This document shows positions 33,700 to 41,528 of a stretch of 64,000 bases of DNA, in pieces. A program made the translations under genes and the position numbers. Source of the stretch: Pseudomonas nitroreducens NBRC 12694 (GTDB lineage Bacteria; Pseudomonadota; Gammaproteobacteria; Pseudomonadales; Pseudomonadaceae); NCBI RefSeq assembly GCF_002091755.1, contig NZ_BDAI01000007.1, positions 1 to 64,000 on the forward strand, in the 5' to 3' direction. How positions within the stretch are numbered: position 1 is the first letter of the stretch; each line of letters begins with the position of its first letter. Below the pieces are notes generated by a model that saw only the letters and a list, made by a program, of their open reading frames with translations, had not been told where the DNA came from and searched no databases.

Positions 33700-34320
33700 A
33701 TGGCCAAGCAGGGTGCTTTCCGCTACAGGGTGTTGATGGGGCTTCTGGGAGCCATGCTCGCAGGCCAGGTGACGGCTGCCGGGCAGCCGACCAGCCAGGT
33801 CGAGATGTACCGTTACGTCAATGACAAGGGCATCACCGTCATCGACCGCCTGGGTGTCCCTCCGCAGTACATCGGCAAGGGCTACCAGGTGCTCAACGAC
33901 CAGGGCCGGGTCATCCGCGAGGTTCCGCCGGCACCGACCGCCGCCGAGATCGAGCAGCGCAAGGCGGACGCCGCCCGCGCCAGCTCCGATCAGCAGTTGA
34001 TGCGCATGTATACCAGCGTGGAAGACGTCGACCGTGCCCGCGATCGCAAGCTGGCCGAACTCGATGGGCTGGCCAGCGTGGCCAAGGGCAACCTGCAATC
34101 GCTGAAGATGCAGCAGGCCAACCTGCAGGCCCGTGCCGCCGACCAGGAGCGCGCCGGTCGCCAGGTGCCGGACGACCTGGTCGCGCAACTGAGCAACCTG
34201 CGCGACGATGAACAGCGCCTGCAGCAGGATATCGCTCGCTACCAGCAGTTGCGGATTCAGGCGCAAAGCAGCTTTGCCTCCGATCGGGCGCGCTTCGCCC
34301 AGATATCCGGCGGTAATTGA
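33700..34320 (+). CDS. DUF4124 secreted or membrane-anchored protein
   Basis: 206 residues: an N-terminal hydrophobic signal or anchor (about 9-26, VLMGLLGAMLAGQVTAAG), a DUF4124 module (VEMYRYVNDKGITVIDRLGVPPQYIGKGYQVLNDQGRVI, about 35-75), and a long helical coiled-coil-like tail (LAELDGLASVAKGNLQSLKMQQANLQARAADQERAG, LSNLRDDEQRLQQDIARYQQL). DUF4124 often occurs in envelope proteins; role unknown. It starts 20 bases after pyrE and is probably cotranscribed. Confidence 0.82.
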   Translation: MAKQGAFRYRVLMGLLGAMLAGQVTAAGQPTSQVEMYRYVNDKGITVIDRLGVPPQYIGKGYQVLNDQGRVIREVPPAPTAAEIEQRKADAARASSDQQLMRMYTSVEDVDRARDRKLAELDGLASVAKGNLQSLKMQQANLQARAADQERAGRQVPDDLVAQLSNLRDDEQRLQQDIARYQQLRIQAQSSFASDRARFAQISGGN

Positions 34321-34337
34321 CGCGCCGTCCGCCGCGC

Positions 34338-34784
34338 TCACTGCTGCGGCGAGACGCGCTCGAATTCGTTGATCTTCCCGCGCAGCCAGTCCGGCAGGGG
34401 CTGGCTCGTCCGGTCCTCGCCGGCATAGGCGTAGATCAGTTCCCCCAGCGTCAGCAACTGTTCGTCACACCAGATCGACACCTGGAAGGTCAGGCTGCTG
34501 CGGCCCAGGCGGCTGACGCGTACGCCCATTTCCAGCCAGTCGTCGAAGCGTGCCGGCGCCAGATACTCCAGGGTGGTCTTCACCGCGAACAGGTCGCCGC
34601 CGCCACGCAGCAGGTCGGCCGGGTAGCTCACGCCCAGATGGCGGTAGTACTCGGTGGTGGCGACGTCGGCGTAGGTCAGGTAATTGCCGTTGAAGACGAT
34701 GCCCTGTGGATCGACTTCCGACCAGCGCACGCGCAGGCCGTGGAAGAAGCTGAAGTCATTGCGGGAAACGGGAGACGCGGCCAT
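34338..34784 (-). CDS. 4-hydroxybenzoyl-CoA thioesterase-type (hot-dog) protein
   Basis: 148 residues. The acyl-CoA thioesterase motif VRWSEVDPQGIVFNGNYLTYADVATTEYYRHLG includes the catalytic Asp of the 4HBT class (D in VDPQGIVF). A hot-dog fold follows with LEMGVRVSRLGRSSLTFQVSIW. Start 34784 follows AGGAGTCC; a longer in-frame ATG at 34853 lies in the argB terminator. Substrate cannot be inferred. Tail to tail with the DUF4124 gene. Confidence 0.88.
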   Translation of the reverse strand: MAASPVSRNDFSFFHGLRVRWSEVDPQGIVFNGNYLTYADVATTEYYRHLGVSYPADLLRGGGDLFAVKTTLEYLAPARFDDWLEMGVRVSRLGRSSLTFQVSIWCDEQLLTLGELIYAYAGEDRTSQPLPDWLRGKINEFERVSPQQ

Positions 34785-34850
34785 GTCAGAAGGACTCCTG
34801 TAGACCTTTCGAGGCCGGGCATCCATGGGGCTGAAGCGGCCTGGAACAGG

Positions 34851-34887
34851 CAAAAAAACACCCGCGAGGATCGCTCCTGGCGGGTGT
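34851..34887 (-). terminator. Terminator after argB
   Basis: ACACCCGC (34858-34865) and GCGGGTGT (34880-34887) enclose a smaller stem AGGA/TCCT. On the minus strand seven Ts follow (A-run 34852-34858). A standard Rho-independent terminator for argB. Confidence 0.9.
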
Positions 34888-34895
34888 CGTTGCGA

Positions 34896-35801
34896 TCAGC
34901 GCTGCTTGCGGTTGGTGATCAGCGTGCCGACACCGCTGTCGGTGAAGATCTCCAGCAGCACGGCGTTGGGTACGCGGCCATCGATGATGTGCGCGCTGGT
35001 CACGCCGCCCTGGACTGCCTCGAGGGCGCAGCGGATCTTCGGCAGCATGCCGCCGTAGATGGTGCCGTCGGCGATCAGCTCGTTGACCTGCTCGGTGGTC
35101 AGGCCGGTGAGCACCTGGCCCTGCTTGTCCATCAGGCCGGCGATGTTGGTGAGCAGCATCAGCTTCTCGGCCTTCAGCGCCTCGGCCACCTTGCCGGCCA
35201 CCAGGTCGGCGTTGATGTTGTAGGACTCGCCGTTGGCGCCTACGCCGATCGGCGCGATGACCGGGATGAAGTCGCCCTGCACCAGCATGTTCAGCAGGTC
35301 GACGTTGACCCCGGTGACTTCGCCCACGTGGCCGATGTCGATGATTTCCGGCTTGGTCATTTCCGGCGTCTGGCGGGTGACGGTGAGCTTCTTCGCGCGG
35401 ATCAGCTCGGCGTCCTTGCCGGTCAGGCCGATGGCGCTGCCGCCATGACGGTTGATCAGATTGACGATGTCCTTGTTCACCTGGCCGCCGAGGACCATCT
35501 CCACCACGTCCATGGTCTGCGCGTCGGTGACGCGCATGCCATCGATGAAGTGGCTTTCGATCGACAGGCGGCTGAGCAGGTCGCCGATCTGCGGACCACC
35601 ACCATGGACCACCACCGGGTTGATACCGACGGCTTTCATCAGCACCACGTCGCGGGCGAAGCTGTTCTTCAGCTCGTCCGTTTCCATGGCGTTGCCGCCG
35701 TACTTGATCACCAGCGTCTTGCCGACGAACCGGCGGATATAGGGCAGGGCTTCGGCAAGGACGCGGGCAACCTGGGCGGCGTCATCGCGGCTCTGGGTCA
35801 T
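34896..35801 (-). CDS. argB: Acetylglutamate kinase ArgB
   Basis: Second step of arginine synthesis: phosphorylates N-acetylglutamate. 301 residues from the start at 35801, the size of P. aeruginosa ArgB (the frame opens at 35825, giving eight extra residues). KYGGNAM and VVHGGGPQIG bind ATP phosphates; FIDGMRVTD and NINADLVAGKVAEAL are conserved. The protein is expected to be arginine-inhibited; the N-terminal helix (DDAAQVARVLAEALPYIRRF) is the extra element found in the hexameric inhibitable type. Confidence 0.96.
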   Translation of the reverse strand: MTQSRDDAAQVARVLAEALPYIRRFVGKTLVIKYGGNAMETDELKNSFARDVVLMKAVGINPVVVHGGGPQIGDLLSRLSIESHFIDGMRVTDAQTMDVVEMVLGGQVNKDIVNLINRHGGSAIGLTGKDAELIRAKKLTVTRQTPEMTKPEIIDIGHVGEVTGVNVDLLNMLVQGDFIPVIAPIGVGANGESYNINADLVAGKVAEALKAEKLMLLTNIAGLMDKQGQVLTGLTTEQVNELIADGTIYGGMLPKIRCALEAVQGGVTSAHIIDGRVPNAVLLEIFTDSGVGTLITNRKQR

Positions 35802-35821
35802 GGTGGGCTCCGGCATAGGGG

Positions 35822-38446
35822 TCAAAATGGCAGGCTGAGGGCGGGGTCGACCGCTTTCAGCTGGGTACGGAACACGTCCTTGATGCGTTCCAGTTCGTCC
35901 TGGGAGTCCGCCTCGAAGCGCAGCACCAGCACCGGAGTGGTGTTGGACGCGCGAACCAGGCCCCAGCCTTTGGGGTAATCGACACGCACGCCGTCGAGGG
36001 TGGTGAGGTTGGCTTCACCCCACTGGCCGCGGGCCTGCAGCGCCTCGATCAGGGCGAACTTGCCCTCGTCGGTGACGGTGATGTTGATTTCCGGGGTGGA
36101 GATGTCCATCGGGAACGCGGAGAACACGCGCTCGGCATCGCGCTTGTCCAGGCTGATGATTTCCAGCAGGCGCGCGGCGCTGTAGATGCCGTCGTCGAAG
36201 CCGTACCAGCGCTCCTTGAAGAAGATGTGGCCGCTCATCTCGCCGGCGAGCAGGGCGCCGGTTTCCTTCATTTTCTTCTTGATCAGCGAGTGGCCGGTCT
36301 TCCACATCACCGGGCGACCGCCGTAGCCGCTGATCAGCGAGATCAGGCGACGGGTGCACTTGACGTCGAAGATGATGTCGGCGCCCGGGTTGCGCGAGAC
36401 CACGTCCTTGGCGAACAGCATCAGAAGGCGGTCCGGGTAGATGATGGTGCCTTCGTTGGTCACCACGCCCACGCGGTCGCCGTCGCCGTCGAAGGCCAGG
36501 CCCAGGTCGGCGCCGGTCTCCTTGACCTTGGCGATCAGGTCTTCCAGGTTCTCCGGCTTGCCCGGATCCGGGTGGTGGTTGGGGAAGGTGCCGTCGACAT
36601 CGCAGTACAGCGGGATCACGGTGCAGCCCAGGGCTTCGATCAGTTGCGGGGCGATCACGCCGGCCACGCCGTTGCCGCAGTCCACCACCACTTTCAGCGG
36701 CTTGGCCAGGGCGATGTCGTCGCGAATCTGCTGGAAGTAGCGCGGCAGGATGTCGACCTGCTGCACGCTGCCGACGCCAGAGGCGAGGTCATCGTTCTGG
36801 ATGCGCTCGCGCAGGGCCTGGATCTGTTCGTTGGCCAGGGTTTCGCCGGCGACGACGATCTTGAAGCCGTTGTAGTCCGGCGGGTTGTGGCTGCCGGTGA
36901 GCATCACACCGGATTTGCCTTCCAGGACGTTGGCGGCGTAGTACAGGACCGGGGTGGGCACCATGCCGATGTCGGTGACCTGGCAACCGCAATCGACCAG
37001 GCCCTGGATCAACTGCTGGACCAACTCGGGGCCGGACAGGCGGCCGTCGCGGCCGACGGAGACGCACGGCTCGCCGCGCGCCAGGCTTTCGGAACCGATC
37101 GCGCGGCCGACCCAGTAGGCGGTCTCGGCGGTCAGGGTATCGCCGACCACGCCACGGATGTCGTAGGCGCGGAAGATGCTGGCGGGCAGTTGCGGGGCTT
37201 TTGGCGTGCTCATAGCGGGTGTTTGCTCCAATCCCAGGAGATCCTGGTCTTCATCAAGAATGTCGATGTCCAGAATGTCGGTGTTCTGGAATAGCGGATC
37301 GACCAATGGCGATTCGGTGGCAGCGGCCGGGGCGCTGGCAGCGGTGGCAGCCGGGATCGGCTGGGCGGGAGCTGCGGGCGCGGCGGGTGCGCTGGCACCG
37401 GGTGTTTCGGTCTTGCGGCGTGGCTGGCGGGCCAGCGCCTGAGCCAGCGCCTGCAGACTCGGCAGGCTCAGCTCAGGTGCTTTGGCAGTGCGTTGGCCGG
37501 CGAGTTCCTGAACGAACTGCCCCAGGGCCTGTGCATCCTTGCTGACCCGGCGCTGCATCGCACTTTGCGCAAGGTAGAGGCCAAGGAGACTGCCCACCAG
37601 TGCCAGCAAGGCGGCGATACCCAGCAGGGTTGGCGAGTACAGCTGGTCGGTGACGGTCGGGCCGGGGGTGAAGCTCAGCTTCCAGTTCGGATTGCCACTG
37701 GGTAGCGCTACCGCAGCGGCGTCGCTGGCCTGCCCGCGTTGCAGCAGCAACTGGGCCGGCGAGTTGCCGAACTGCTGGGAAATCTGCAGCCGGCCGATAT
37801 CGGCGGACATCGGCGGCAGGTTGCCGAGCAGGCGCTGCAGGTCGACGACCAGCAGCAGGGAGCCCTGGATCGAGTTATCCGCGGCGCGCAGGGCGATGGG
37901 GTTGTAGACCAGCCAGCGGGTCCCGACCTTGTAGGCCTCCGGCGCCACGGCCTGGCCGCTTTCGACACGGTGCAGCATATCCAGCGCGGCATAGTTCAGC
38001 GGGCCGGGGCGGGCGGTGTCCTGCACAGCCTGACCGTTGGCGTTCAGGTGGACGTCCACCAGCCCATCCAGATGGCCCTGGGTCAGCGCCTTCTCCAGTG
38101 CGGCGATGCGCGTCGGGTCATTGCTCTGCAGGGTCGGCAGCAACTGCGGGTCTCCTGCCATGGCGCGGCTGTCGGCGGCCAGCAGATTCAGGGACTGACG
38201 CAGCGCGCCGGCCTGGCTTTCCGACCAGGCGTTGCTCAACTGGGTGACGTGAGCCTTGTCGGCCTGGCCGAACAGGCTGAACCACAGCAGCGCGCTGGCC
38301 GCCACTACGCCGCCCACGGTAAGGATGAGCGATGGCAGCAGTGGTTTGAGGTCGACCTTGGGGGGCGATCCCCTGACGGGCTTCTCCGCCGGCACGAGTT
38401 CCGGCAGGTCGGCGCTGTCCTTGGCAGTGCGTTGGAAAAGTTTCAT
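35822..38446 (-). CDS. algC: Phosphomannomutase/phosphoglucomutase AlgC with membrane sensor-like N-terminus
   Basis: Converts mannose-6-P or glucose-6-P to the 1-phosphates, for alginate, LPS, rhamnolipid and Psl. Residues 412-874 match the well-known 463-residue AlgC, starting MSTPKAPQLPASIFRAYDI; the phosphoserine is in TGSHNPPDYNGFK (about 519) and the metal loop is DGDGDR. The frame continues in one piece for 411 residues upstream: a membrane helix (about 38-58), a periplasmic region (about 60-260), a second helix (about 265-285) and a Pro/Ala-rich cytoplasmic linker. An internal ATG at 37213 with GGAG 12 bases before it may give the short soluble form. Confidence 0.93.
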   Translation of the reverse strand: MKLFQRTAKDSADLPELVPAEKPVRGSPPKVDLKPLLPSLILTVGGVVAASALLWFSLFGQADKAHVTQLSNAWSESQAGALRQSLNLLAADSRAMAGDPQLLPTLQSNDPTRIAALEKALTQGHLDGLVDVHLNANGQAVQDTARPGPLNYAALDMLHRVESGQAVAPEAYKVGTRWLVYNPIALRAADNSIQGSLLLVVDLQRLLGNLPPMSADIGRLQISQQFGNSPAQLLLQRGQASDAAAVALPSGNPNWKLSFTPGPTVTDQLYSPTLLGIAALLALVGSLLGLYLAQSAMQRRVSKDAQALGQFVQELAGQRTAKAPELSLPSLQALAQALARQPRRKTETPGASAPAAPAAPAQPIPAATAASAPAAATESPLVDPLFQNTDILDIDILDEDQDLLGLEQTPAMSTPKAPQLPASIFRAYDIRGVVGDTLTAETAYWVGRAIGSESLARGEPCVSVGRDGRLSGPELVQQLIQGLVDCGCQVTDIGMVPTPVLYYAANVLEGKSGVMLTGSHNPPDYNGFKIVVAGETLANEQIQALRERIQNDDLASGVGSVQQVDILPRYFQQIRDDIALAKPLKVVVDCGNGVAGVIAPQLIEALGCTVIPLYCDVDGTFPNHHPDPGKPENLEDLIAKVKETGADLGLAFDGDGDRVGVVTNEGTIIYPDRLLMLFAKDVVSRNPGADIIFDVKCTRRLISLISGYGGRPVMWKTGHSLIKKKMKETGALLAGEMSGHIFFKERWYGFDDGIYSAARLLEIISLDKRDAERVFSAFPMDISTPEINITVTDEGKFALIEALQARGQWGEANLTTLDGVRVDYPKGWGLVRASNTTPVLVLRFEADSQDELERIKDVFRTQLKAVDPALSLPF

Positions 38447-38486
38447 GCAACGTCTCCTCGGCGATTCATCCTGAAATGGGTAGGGG

Positions 38487-38942
38487 TCAATGGCTGCCGG
38501 AGTGCCCGAAGCCGCCGGCGCCGCGCTGGCTTTCGTCGAAGCTCTCGACCAGCTCGAAATGCGCCTGCACTACCGGCACCAGCACCAGCTGGGCGATGCG
38601 CTCGCCGATGGCGATCGTGAAAGCGGTATTGCCGCGGTTCCAGCAGGAGACCATCAGCTCGCCCTGGTAGTCCGAGTCGATCAGCCCGACCAGGTTGCCC
38701 AGCACGATGCCGTGCTTGTGGCCCAGGCCCGAGCGCGGAAGGATCAGCGCGGCCAGGCCCGGATCGGCGATGTAGATGGACAGGCCGGTGGGGATCAGCA
38801 CGGTCTGGCCCGGCTCGAGGATGAGGTCTTCCTTGAGCATGGCGCGCAGGTCGAGGCCGGCGGAACCCGGGGTGGCGTACTGCGGCAGCGGGAAGTCGCT
38901 GCCCAGGCGGGGATCGAGGATCTTGGCTTGCAGGGAATGCAT
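38487..38942 (-). CDS. dut: dUTPase Dut
   Basis: Hydrolyses dUTP to dUMP and PPi, preventing uracil in DNA. 151 residues with all five motifs: TPGSAGLDLRA, PRSGLGHKHG, GNLVGLIDSDYQG, GERIAQLVLVPV and the C-terminal RGAGGFGHSGSH that closes on the substrate. It follows coaBC with a 7-base gap, a standard pairing. Confidence 0.97.
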   Translation of the reverse strand: MHSLQAKILDPRLGSDFPLPQYATPGSAGLDLRAMLKEDLILEPGQTVLIPTGLSIYIADPGLAALILPRSGLGHKHGIVLGNLVGLIDSDYQGELMVSCWNRGNTAFTIAIGERIAQLVLVPVVQAHFELVESFDESQRGAGGFGHSGSH

Positions 38943-38949
38943 TGGGTTC

Positions 38950-40158
38950 TCAGTGTTGATGGATGCGGTCGGCGATGAAGGCGATCAGCTGGCGGGCGAT
39001 CTTGCCCTTGCTGGTCTGGGCGAATGCAGTCTTGTGCAATTCGCGGTCGATGACCGTGATGGCGTTCTCTTCACTATTGAAGCCGATTGACGGATTTGCC
39101 ACGTCGTTGGCGACAATCAGGTCGAGATTCTTGTCCTTGAGCTTGCGCGAGGCGTACTCGAGCAGGTTCTCGGTCTCCGCCGCGAAGCCGACGCTGAAGG
39201 GCCGGTCCTCGCGCAGCGAGAGGGTGGCGAGGATGTCGGGATTGCGCACCAGCTGCAAGAGCAGGCCATCACCCTTGGTGGGATCTTTCTTCAGCTTCTG
39301 CGTTGCGACCAGTTCCGGGCGGTAGTCGGCCACGGCGGCGGAGGCGATCAGGATGTCCGCCGGCATCGCCGCTTCGCAGGCGGCGAGCATGTCGCGGGCG
39401 CTGACCACGTCGACGCGGCTCACCCGGTCCGGAGTCGGCAGGTGCACCGGGCCGGTCACCAGGGTCACGCGGGCGCCGGCCTCGGCGGCCGCCTCTGCCA
39501 GGGCGAAGCCCATCTTCCCGGAGCTGTGGTTGGTGATGTAGCGCACCGGGTCGATGTTTTCCTGGGTCGGCCCGGCGGTGATCAGGATGTGCTGGCCGGT
39601 CAGTGCCTTGAACTCGAAGCAGTCGGCGGCCAGTTGCGCCAGCTCCTCGGCTTCGAGCATGCGCCCGGGGCCGACGTCGCCGCAGGCCTGGCTGCCGGCA
39701 GCGGGGCCGAAGAAGTGCAGGCCACGGCTGCGCAGCAACTCGGCGTTGACCTGGGTGGCCGGGTCGCGCCACATGGCCTGGTTCATTGCCGGGGCGAGGG
39801 CAACCTGTGCATCGGTGGCCAGTACCAGGGTAGTCAGCAGATCGTTGGCCACGCCCTGGGCCAGACGCGCCATGAGGTCGGCGGTGGCGGGGGCGATCAG
39901 GACCAGGTCGGCCCAGCGGGCCAGCTCGATATGCCCCATGGCCGCTTCGGCGGCGGGGTCGAGCAGGTCCAGGTGCACTGGATGACCGGAAAGGGCCTGA
40001 AGGGTGAGCGGGGTGATGAACTCGCGGCCGCCCTGGGTCATCACGACACGCACCTCGGCGCCCTGGTCGCGCAACCGGCGGACCAGTTCGGCGCTCTTGT
40101 AGGCGGCGATGCCGCCGCCGACGCCCAGAACGATGCGTTTACGATAGAGCCGCTGCAT
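38950..40158 (-). CDS. coaBC: Bifunctional phosphopantothenoylcysteine decarboxylase/synthetase CoaBC
   Basis: Two steps of coenzyme A synthesis. The N-terminal FMN decarboxylase domain (1-190) has GGIAAYKSAELVRRLRDQGAEV, PAMNQAMW and the catalytic Cys in SQACGDVGPGRM. The C-terminal synthetase (190-402) shows ITAGPTQENIDPVRYITNHSSGKMGFALAEAAAEAGA and KLKKDPTKG. Length 402 residues. Divergent from radC. Confidence 0.97.
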   Translation of the reverse strand: MQRLYRKRIVLGVGGGIAAYKSAELVRRLRDQGAEVRVVMTQGGREFITPLTLQALSGHPVHLDLLDPAAEAAMGHIELARWADLVLIAPATADLMARLAQGVANDLLTTLVLATDAQVALAPAMNQAMWRDPATQVNAELLRSRGLHFFGPAAGSQACGDVGPGRMLEAEELAQLAADCFEFKALTGQHILITAGPTQENIDPVRYITNHSSGKMGFALAEAAAEAGARVTLVTGPVHLPTPDRVSRVDVVSARDMLAACEAAMPADILIASAAVADYRPELVATQKLKKDPTKGDGLLLQLVRNPDILATLSLREDRPFSVGFAAETENLLEYASRKLKDKNLDLIVANDVANPSIGFNSEENAITVIDRELHKTAFAQTSKGKIARQLIAFIADRIHQH

Positions 40159-40298
40159 AGGCCAGCCTTAAATACGGAAATGGATGACGCGCGCTGAAGC
40201 CGACGACGCCTCCCCAGGCCTCCGGCTGCGCGAAGCGAGGGGGCTAAGATAGCACAGCGCCTGCGCGGGAACAGCGGGCGGCCTGACCGGGAGGTTCC

Positions 40299-40973
40299 TT
40301 GAGTATTCGTGACTGGCCTGCGGCGGAGCGCCCGCGGGAAAAGCTTCTCGAACGGGGCGCGGCGAGCCTGAGCGACGCCGAGTTGCTGGCGATCTTCCTG
40401 CGTACCGGCGTGGTCGGCTGCAGTGCCGTCGACCTGGCGCGGCGGCTGCTCAGCGAGTTCGGCAGCCTGCGGGCCCTGCTGGAGGCCGACCTGGAATCGT
40501 TCTGCAGTCACCTGGGGCTGGGCGTCGCCAAGTTCGTGCAACTGCAGGCCGTGCTGGAAATTGCCCGGCGCCACCTGGCGGAACAGCTCAGTCGCGATTC
40601 GGCGCTGGAAAGCCCCCAGGCCGTGCGTGACTTTCTCAAGGCGCGGTTGCGGCATGAGCACCACGAGGTGTTCGCCTGCCTGTTCATGGACAATCGCCAC
40701 CGGGTGCTGGACTTCGAAGTGCTGTTCCACGGCTCCATCGACAGCGCCAGCGTCTACCCCCGGCAGATCGTCAAGCGCGCCCTGGCGCACAACGCCGCCG
40801 CGCTGATCCTGGCGCACAACCATCCCTCGGGGATCTGCGAGCCGAGCCACTCCGACCGCCTGCTGACCCGCCGCATCATCGAGGCGCTGGCGCTCATCGA
40901 CGTACGCGTGCTGGATCACTTCATTGTCGGCGACGGCGAGCCGCAATCAATGGCCGAGTTGGGGATGGTCTGA
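40299..40973 (+). CDS. radC: RadC family JAB-domain protein
   Basis: 224 residues. Starts with TTG, supported by GGGAGG seven bases upstream. An N-terminal helix-hairpin-helix part (about 20-90) is followed by the JAB/MPN zinc-protease motif: NHPSGICEPSHSDRLLT preceded by the Glu in the helix before. Its true role is unclear; recombination and repair roles have been disputed. The last 27 bases overlap antisense with the downstream convergent gene. Confidence 0.93.
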   Translation: MSIRDWPAAERPREKLLERGAASLSDAELLAIFLRTGVVGCSAVDLARRLLSEFGSLRALLEADLESFCSHLGLGVAKFVQLQAVLEIARRHLAEQLSRDSALESPQAVRDFLKARLRHEHHEVFACLFMDNRHRVLDFEVLFHGSIDSASVYPRQIVKRALAHNAAALILAHNHPSGICEPSHSDRLLTRRIIEALALIDVRVLDHFIVGDGEPQSMAELGMV

Positions 40974-41528
40974 GATGCGCCGCTGGATGTCGCGCAGCAG
41001 GCGTCGGCGAATCAGCCCGCTGACCGGGCGGATCGCCAACCAGTAAGGTGTGAACAGCAGGCGGCTGCGGCGGTCCGGGCAGTGCACGCGGGTTTCCGTT
41101 CGGACCTGGGTGTAGCCGTCCCGATCCGCTGGCTCGCAGGAAAAGTGCAGCATCAGCCTGGCTGTGCCGGGCTCGGCGAAGCGCCGGAAGGCTTCGCCGT
41201 CCGCGCACGAACGCAGGCCGAAGTCGCTGCGCCAGAAGCGTCCAACCAGCCCATAGCCGATTTCCCGGTCGGCGTGGCGACCCAGCAGGGTGAACTCGTG
41301 CAGGCCGAAGCGCGGGCGATCAGCCAGCGCGTTTCGTAACCCCAGGCGCAGGGCGAGCCGCGCCGGTGCCTCGCGGATCTGCAGAAAGCGCTGTACCAGC
41401 GGGTCCTGCTCGGCGGTGAGCTGGGTCACTGCGTCCAGCACCTGGCCGGGTGACGCCCGCATGTTCAGCGTGTGCCGCTCGGAGAACTGGAACTCCGGTA
41501 GCAGATGATTGAGCAGGACGTCGCTCAA
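40947..41528 (-). CDS. SRPBCC-like protein, unknown function
   Basis: 193 residues from a TTG start whose TGA overlaps the stop of the peptide-binding protein gene (TTTGA), implying translational coupling. The frame extends further upstream in that gene without support. Features resembling the START/SRPBCC helix-grip fold: NMRASPGQVLDAVTQL, FTLLGRHADREIGYGLVGRFWR and a C-terminal helix PYWLAIRPVSGLIRRRLLRDIQR. Similar proteins have been described as polyketide-cyclase-like ligand binders. No substrate suggested. Confidence 0.68.
   Translation of the reverse strand: MSDVLLNHLLPEFQFSERHTLNMRASPGQVLDAVTQLTAEQDPLVQRFLQIREAPARLALRLGLRNALADRPRFGLHEFTLLGRHADREIGYGLVGRFWRSDFGLRSCADGEAFRRFAEPGTARLMLHFSCEPADRDGYTQVRTETRVHCPDRRSRLLFTPYWLAIRPVSGLIRRRLLRDIQRRISDHPQLGH

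Noticed and set aside
35822..38446. Frameshift or assembly error joining two genes at algC
   Set aside because: The frame is continuous and the linker has consistent codon usage and a plausible domain layout; long AlgC forms are known in Pseudomonas.
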